A stretch of 64,000 nt of DNA from Rahnella ecdela (GTDB lineage: Bacteria > Pseudomonadota > Gammaproteobacteria > Enterobacterales > Enterobacteriaceae), in assembly GCF_019049625.1 (NCBI RefSeq), contig NZ_JAFMOY010000133.1, positions 248,001 to 312,000 of the forward strand, in the 5' to 3' direction. Below, piece by piece: positions 58,671 to 64,000 of the stretch (position 1 is the first letter of the stretch; each line of letters opens with the position of its first letter). The position numbers were made by a program, and so were the translations under genes. The notes beneath the pieces were generated by a model. The model did not search any database, was not told the DNA's origin, and saw only the letters and a list, made by a program, of their open reading frames with translations.

Positions 58671-59519
58671 ATGAGTTGTATGATCCGTATCCGCCAGTTA
58701 TATCCGACACTGGCACAAAATGACCGCAAGTTAGCTGATTTTTTACTGGCTCAGCCGGAAAAAGCGCGTCATATGAGCTCACAAAAACTGGCTGGAATGG
58801 CGGGTGTCAGTCAGTCTGGCGTGGTGAAGTTCGCGCAGAAACTCGGTTATAAAGGTTTCCCTGCATTGAAACTCGCCATGAGTGAATCGCTGGCCTCACC
58901 GAAAAATAGCGAGCCGGTCACCGTACATAATCAGATCCTGAACACTGACAGTCTGCATGTCGTGGGCGAGAAACTGCTTACCGAAAAGCAATCGGCTTTA
59001 CGCGCAACGCTCGATATCAACAGCGAACCCCGTTTACAAATTGCATTATCGATGCTGGGCAGTGCCCGCAAAATTGTGCTGAGCGGCATTGGTGCGTCCG
59101 GGTTAGTGGCAAGGGACCTGGCATTTAAGCTGTTGAAAATAGGCGTCACGGCCATTGCCGAATCGGATACTCACGTTTTAGTGGCTACCGCACAGGCGCT
59201 TTCAAAGGAAGATTTACTGCTGGCGATTTCGTTCAGCGGTGAGCGCAGTGAAATCAATCTGGCGGCGAGGGTTGCCCGGGAAAGTGGGGCTAAAGTTCTG
59301 GCGATCACCGGTTTTTCGCCCAATACCCTGCAACAGCAGGCCGATCACTGTTTGTACACGGTCGCAGAATTACCGGCCACACGCGGAGCCGCACTGTCGG
59401 CGACCACAGCACAGTATTCATTGACCGATCTGCTATTTGTCGCGCTGGTTCAGCAGGATACCGAACATGCACCGGAGCGGATCCGACACAGCGAAGAACT
59501 GGTGAAAAAGCTGGTTTGA
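58671..59519 (+). CDS. yfhH: RpiR/MurR-family regulator YfhH
   Basis: A 282-residue regulator with an N-terminal HTH (KLAGMAGVSQSGVVKFAQKL) and a C-terminal SIS sugar-phosphate-binding domain (IVLSGIGASGLVARDLAFKL, LLLAISFSGERSEINLAARV). It matches E. coli YfhH over its length, and yfhL follows in both. Unlike E. coli, murQ and murP lie divergently next to it, so it probably represses them and responds to MurNAc-6-P (inference). Confidence 0.9.
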   Translation: MSCMIRIRQLYPTLAQNDRKLADFLLAQPEKARHMSSQKLAGMAGVSQSGVVKFAQKLGYKGFPALKLAMSESLASPKNSEPVTVHNQILNTDSLHVVGEKLLTEKQSALRATLDINSEPRLQIALSMLGSARKIVLSGIGASGLVARDLAFKLLKIGVTAIAESDTHVLVATAQALSKEDLLLAISFSGERSEINLAARVARESGAKVLAITGFSPNTLQQQADHCLYTVAELPATRGAALSATTAQYSLTDLLFVALVQQDTEHAPERIRHSEELVKKLV

Positions 59520-59621
59520 TCAGGATCATTTGAGGGGTGGAAAGGCTGCGAGGCAGAACCTACACCAGCGCAATTCTGCTATACTGCGCGCCCTGATGAC
59601 TGAACGATACGAGAAAACGCC

Positions 59622-59876
59622 ATGGCCCTGCTGATCACACACAAATGCATTAATTGCGATATGTGCGAACCGGAGTGCCCGAATCAGGCGATCTCGATGG
59701 GTAATGAGATTTACGAAATTGACAGCGATCGCTGCACGGAATGTGTCGGGCATTACGACAAGCCGACCTGTCAGAGCGTCTGCCCGATCGACAATACGAT
59801 CATCATCAATCCGCAACATACTGAAACCAACGAACAGCTTTGGGATAAGTTTGTGGTATTGCATCACGTCGTATAA
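59622..59876 (+). CDS. yfhL: YfhL family 2[4Fe-4S] ferredoxin
   Basis: An 84-residue cytosolic ferredoxin. Cys9, 12, 15 and 19 plus Cys38, 41, 50 and 54 give two Fe4S4 sites; the second has the long CxxC-x8-CxxxC spacing of Alvin-type ferredoxins. It lies between yfhH and acpS, as in E. coli. Confidence 0.96.
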   Translation: MALLITHKCINCDMCEPECPNQAISMGNEIYEIDSDRCTECVGHYDKPTCQSVCPIDNTIIINPQHTETNEQLWDKFVVLHHVV

Positions 59877-59897
59877 GTGACGGCGTGATACAAAAAA

Positions 59898-60278
59898 TCA
59901 GTTTTCAATAATTACTGTCGCGCAGGCATAACGGCGTTCATCGGCAAGCGTTACATGTACCGATTTCACGCCCATTTGTGCCGCCATTTCTGCTGCCCGG
60001 GCATGAAAAACCAGCCCCGGTTTACCAAGCGCATCATTGACCACTTCAAATTGCTCAAACGCCAGACCGTTACGAATACCGGTTCCCAGCGCTTTAGCCG
60101 CGGCTTCCTTAACGGCAAACCGCTTCGCCAGAAAACGAACCGGCTGCTGATGCTGCTGATAAACAGCCCATTCATTCGCGCATAAAATACGCTTTGCCAG
60201 CCGGTCGCCGCTGCGTTCAATCACTGCTTCGATACGGGAAATCTCTACGATATCCGTACCTAAACCTAGAATGCTCAT
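59898..60278 (-). CDS. acpS: holo-acyl-carrier-protein synthase
   Basis: AcpS attaches 4'-phosphopantetheine from CoA to ACP. The 126-residue protein has the metal site [14 protein letters not shown] (Asp8) and [16 protein letters not shown] (Glu58). Its ATG overlaps the pdxJ stop by one base (TAATG), so it is translationally coupled to pdxJ. Confidence 0.97.
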   Translation of the reverse strand: MSILGLGTDIVEISRIEAVIERSGDRLAKRILCANEWAVYQQHQQPVRFLAKRFAVKEAAAKALGTGIRNGLAFEQFEVVNDALGKPGLVFHARAAEMAAQMGVKSVHVTLADERRYACATVIIEN

Positions 60279-61009
60279 TACCGGCGGGCTTCTCTCATCA
60301 GGTTTTTCATTTCACGTACTGCACCGGATAAACCGTCGATCACTGCCTGACCGATGATAGCGTGGCCGATATTCAGCTCATGCATTTCCGGCAGCGCCGC
60401 AATTGGCTGAACGTTATGATAAGTCAGCCCGTGACCGGCATTCACTTTCAGGCCTTTGCCTGCTGCGTAAGCCGCGCCCTGTTTGATGCGTTCCAACTCG
60501 GCCAGACGCTCAAGATCAGTTTTCGCTTCCGCATACGCACCGGTATGAATTTCGATGTATGGCGCACCGACCGCAACAGCGGCATCAATCTGTCGCAAAT
60601 CCGGGTCGATAAACAGGGAAACCAAAATGCCCGCTTCGCTGAGACGGGAAACGGCAACGGTCATTTTATCCAGCTGACCGGCAACATCCAGACCGCCTTC
60701 TGTAGTCACTTCTTCACGCTTTTCCGGCACCAGGCAGCAGAAATGCGGCAGAACCTCGCAGGCAATGCCGACCATTTCATCGGTGACTGCCATCTCAAGA
60801 TTCATACGGGTTTGGATGGTCTGGCGCAGAAGGCGCACGTCGCGGTCGGTGATGTGACGACGATCTTCACGCAGGTGGACGGTGATCCCATCAGCACCAG
60901 CCTGTTCAGCGATAAATGCCGCCTGAACCGGATCAGGGTAAGCCGTACCGCGTGCATTACGCAGTGTCGCGATGTGATCAATGTTAACGCCCAACAGCAA
61001 CTCAGCCAT
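60278..61009 (-). CDS. pdxJ: pyridoxine 5'-phosphate synthase
   Basis: PdxJ condenses 3-amino-1-hydroxyacetone phosphate with deoxyxylulose 5-phosphate to pyridoxine phosphate. The 243-residue TIM barrel equals E. coli in length: [20 protein letters not shown] at the start, HLREDRRHI, and [14 protein letters not shown]. It is in the recO-pdxJ-acpS part of the rnc operon, with a 103-bp gap after recO. Confidence 0.98.
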   Translation of the reverse strand: MAELLLGVNIDHIATLRNARGTAYPDPVQAAFIAEQAGADGITVHLREDRRHITDRDVRLLRQTIQTRMNLEMAVTDEMVGIACEVLPHFCCLVPEKREEVTTEGGLDVAGQLDKMTVAVSRLSEAGILVSLFIDPDLRQIDAAVAVGAPYIEIHTGAYAEAKTDLERLAELERIKQGAAYAAGKGLKVNAGHGLTYHNVQPIAALPEMHELNIGHAIIGQAVIDGLSGAVREMKNLMREARR

Positions 61010-61112
61010 AACAGCTCCAGATTTGAGAATGAATTGATTTATGAGTGGATCAGAAAAGCTATTTTCTGCAGTTTACACCCTTGATAGTGGCGAGGTGTAG
61101 CCCGAATCTGAA

Positions 61113-61850
61113 TTAGCCGGAAGAATTGTCAGAAGGTGAGACAGGTTTTTTGACCTGAAACTGGCGGAACAGCTCGCGGCTTTTCAGTGGCTTGCCACCA
61201 AGATAGGGTTTCAGCGCCATACGGGTAAAACGTTTCGCAGCGCGCAATGTAGCAACATCCGGAAAATCCCGGCTGGCCAGCGCTTTCAAATCACGCCCGG
61301 TGAAGCTGGAATTATCAATGACCAGACTGGCGATAAAGCCTTTTTCTTCGCGGTAACGGTAGGTCATGGTGTCGCTGACTTCTTCGCCGCTGCCTGCACA
61401 ATGCAGGAAATCCACGCCGTAACCCAAATGATGTAGTAACGCGAGTTCGAACTGGCGCAAAGCGTATTCAGGAGAACCGCTGGCGCTGGCCAGATTTTGC
61501 AGACAATTGAGATAATCGAAGAACAGCGAAGAGTAATTGGCTTCCTGCTCAAGCACGCGGGAAACGAGCTCGTTGACGTACAGGCCGCTGTAAAGCATCA
61601 GACCAGAAAGGGGAAGTGCCAGAGAAACCGGCTCGGCATTGCGCAGGGTTTTGACTTCTCCCCGCCCGCTCCAGCGAACCAGTAAAGGCGTAAAAGGCTG
61701 CAAGCAGCCTTTTAAATTGGACCGGCGGCCACGCGCACCTTTAGCCAGTATGCGTACCCGCCCTTGTCCCTCAGTGAATAAATCCAGCATGAGACTGGTT
61801 TCACTGTAAGGTCGCCCATGCAAAACAAATGCGCGTTGCCAGCCTTCCAT
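61113..61850 (-). CDS. recO: DNA repair protein RecO
   Basis: RecO works with RecR and RecF to load RecA on SSB-covered gaps. The 245-residue protein has the N-terminal OB fold ([34 protein letters not shown]) and a helical C-terminal domain. It starts 11 bp after era. Confidence 0.96.
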   Translation of the reverse strand: MEGWQRAFVLHGRPYSETSLMLDLFTEGQGRVRILAKGARGRRSNLKGCLQPFTPLLVRWSGRGEVKTLRNAEPVSLALPLSGLMLYSGLYVNELVSRVLEQEANYSSLFFDYLNCLQNLASASGSPEYALRQFELALLHHLGYGVDFLHCAGSGEEVSDTMTYRYREEKGFIASLVIDNSSFTGRDLKALASRDFPDVATLRAAKRFTRMALKPYLGGKPLKSRELFRQFQVKKPVSPSDNSSG

Positions 61851-61861
61851 AGGCGCGGACC

Positions 61862-63447
<1,586 letters not shown>

Positions 63448-63537
63448 TTACCAATAGATCAAGAATGCGTCAAAAACTTCAGCATACGGAACAGGCCTGC
63501 TTCGCCCTAAGCCAATCCAAAGCTGTTTCGTTTGCAG

Positions 63538-63584
63538 TGGCTCCTCCCGTTCGTTTTAAATAAAACGTAAAATCAGGGGAGCCA
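63538..63584 (-). promoter_or_regulatory. rnc leader stem-loop, probable RNase III self-processing site
   Basis: On the minus strand TGGCTCCCC pairs with GGGAGGAGCCA, and the inner CGTTTT-ATTT-AAAACG extends the stem. The hairpin lies in the lepB-rnc spacer, about 95-140 bases before the rnc start, where E. coli RNase III cleaves its own leader to reduce rnc-era expression. Confidence 0.6.
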
Positions 63585-63653
63585 ACTTTTATCGCCCGAA
63601 AGGATATTCTACAACGTGTGGAAATATAATGCTGCGCTAACGGGCACCATTAA

Positions 63654-64000
63654 TTAATGAATTCCACCGATACGGCTCAAACGAACACCGGTAGGCCATT
63701 CACCTTCCTGTTTTTTAAAGCTCATCCAAATTGCAGAAGCTTTACCCACTAAATTCTTTTCAGGTACGAAGCCCCAATAACGGCTGTCAGCGCTGTTATC
63801 ACGGTTATCGCCCATCATGAAATAATGGCCAGCAGGAACCACCCATGTCCCCAGCGGCTGACCTGGTTGCTGATAGTAAGCACCCAGCTGGTCACGCGCA
63901 CCCGGGACGGTCAGAATATGATGCGTTACGTTGCCCAGCGTTTCGTTGCGCTGAACCAGACGGACGCCGTCCTGCGGAACGTTAGCGGTCGGTGGCGTTT
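63654..64000 (-). CDS. lepB: signal peptidase I, C-terminal part
   Basis: About 115 C-terminal codons of LepB; the start lies beyond the window edge. The visible part has the conserved box [19 protein letters not shown] and ends [11 protein letters not shown], as in E. coli. The catalytic Ser/Lys residues lie in the missing portion. It leads the lepB-rnc-era-recO-pdxJ-acpS operon. Confidence 0.95.
   Translation of the reverse strand, partial: TPPTANVPQDGVRLVQRNETLGNVTHHILTVPGARDQLGAYYQQPGQPLGTWVVPAGHYFMMGDNRDNSADSRYWGFVPEKNLVGKASAIWMSFKKQEGEWPTGVRLSRIGGIH

Overview
This window is a piece of an enterobacterial chromosome, best fitting a Yersiniaceae-type genus such as Rahnella, Ewingella, Rouxiella or Serratia. 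The basis is protein similarity recalled from known families plus gene order; no search was run. Almost all of it is protein-coding. I see no rRNA, tRNA, CRISPR array, insertion sequence or prophage.

Region 1 (1-25.9 kb) is conserved core: pgpA-thiL-nusB-ribH-ribD-nrdR on the minus strand, the lipoprotein gene yajI, then queA-tgt-yajC-secD-secF (tRNA queuosine and Sec translocase accessory genes), acpH, a 2-Cys peroxiredoxin, ggt, proY, brnQ, a MetE-C-like methyltransferase behind a MetJ-like operator, phoR/phoB with a Pho box, and sbcD-sbcC. Region 2 (26-36.6 kb) keeps the E. coli-like backbone mak, rdgC, ppnP, aroM, aroL but carries two inserted blocks. One is a Tat-exported NitT/TauT-type ABC importer. 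The other is an IclR regulator, an OPT-family transporter and a DUF1177 protein, packed against aroM as one apparent transcription unit.

Region 3 (36.9-47.6 kb) is accessory-rich and joins two chromosome segments that are far apart in E. coli (the aroL side and the purL-lepB side). It holds two small methyltransferases, a DUF1471 secreted protein, a yedI-like membrane protein, a MmyB-type regulator with tandem palindromic operators, a GNAT acetyltransferase, sseA, a fatty-acid desaturase paired with a signal-less PhnD-like protein, an agp-like acid phosphatase and two adjacent pagP genes.

Region 4 (47.8-64 kb) is core again: purL (PurR box), mltF, tadA, a yiaY-like iron alcohol dehydrogenase, pgpC, murP, murQ, the RpiR-type regulator yfhH, yfhL, acpS, pdxJ, recO, era, rnc and the 3' part of lepB. 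MurNAc uptake and etherase genes sit divergently from yfhH around a clear inverted repeat, which suggests what YfhH controls.

The most notable signals are the OPT/DUF1177/AroM/IclR cluster, the yfhH-murQP arrangement, the tandem pagP pair, the desaturase/PhnD-like pair with an 11-bp inverted repeat abutting the start codon, the MetJ-type operator, and several unassigned palindromes in divergent intergenic regions.
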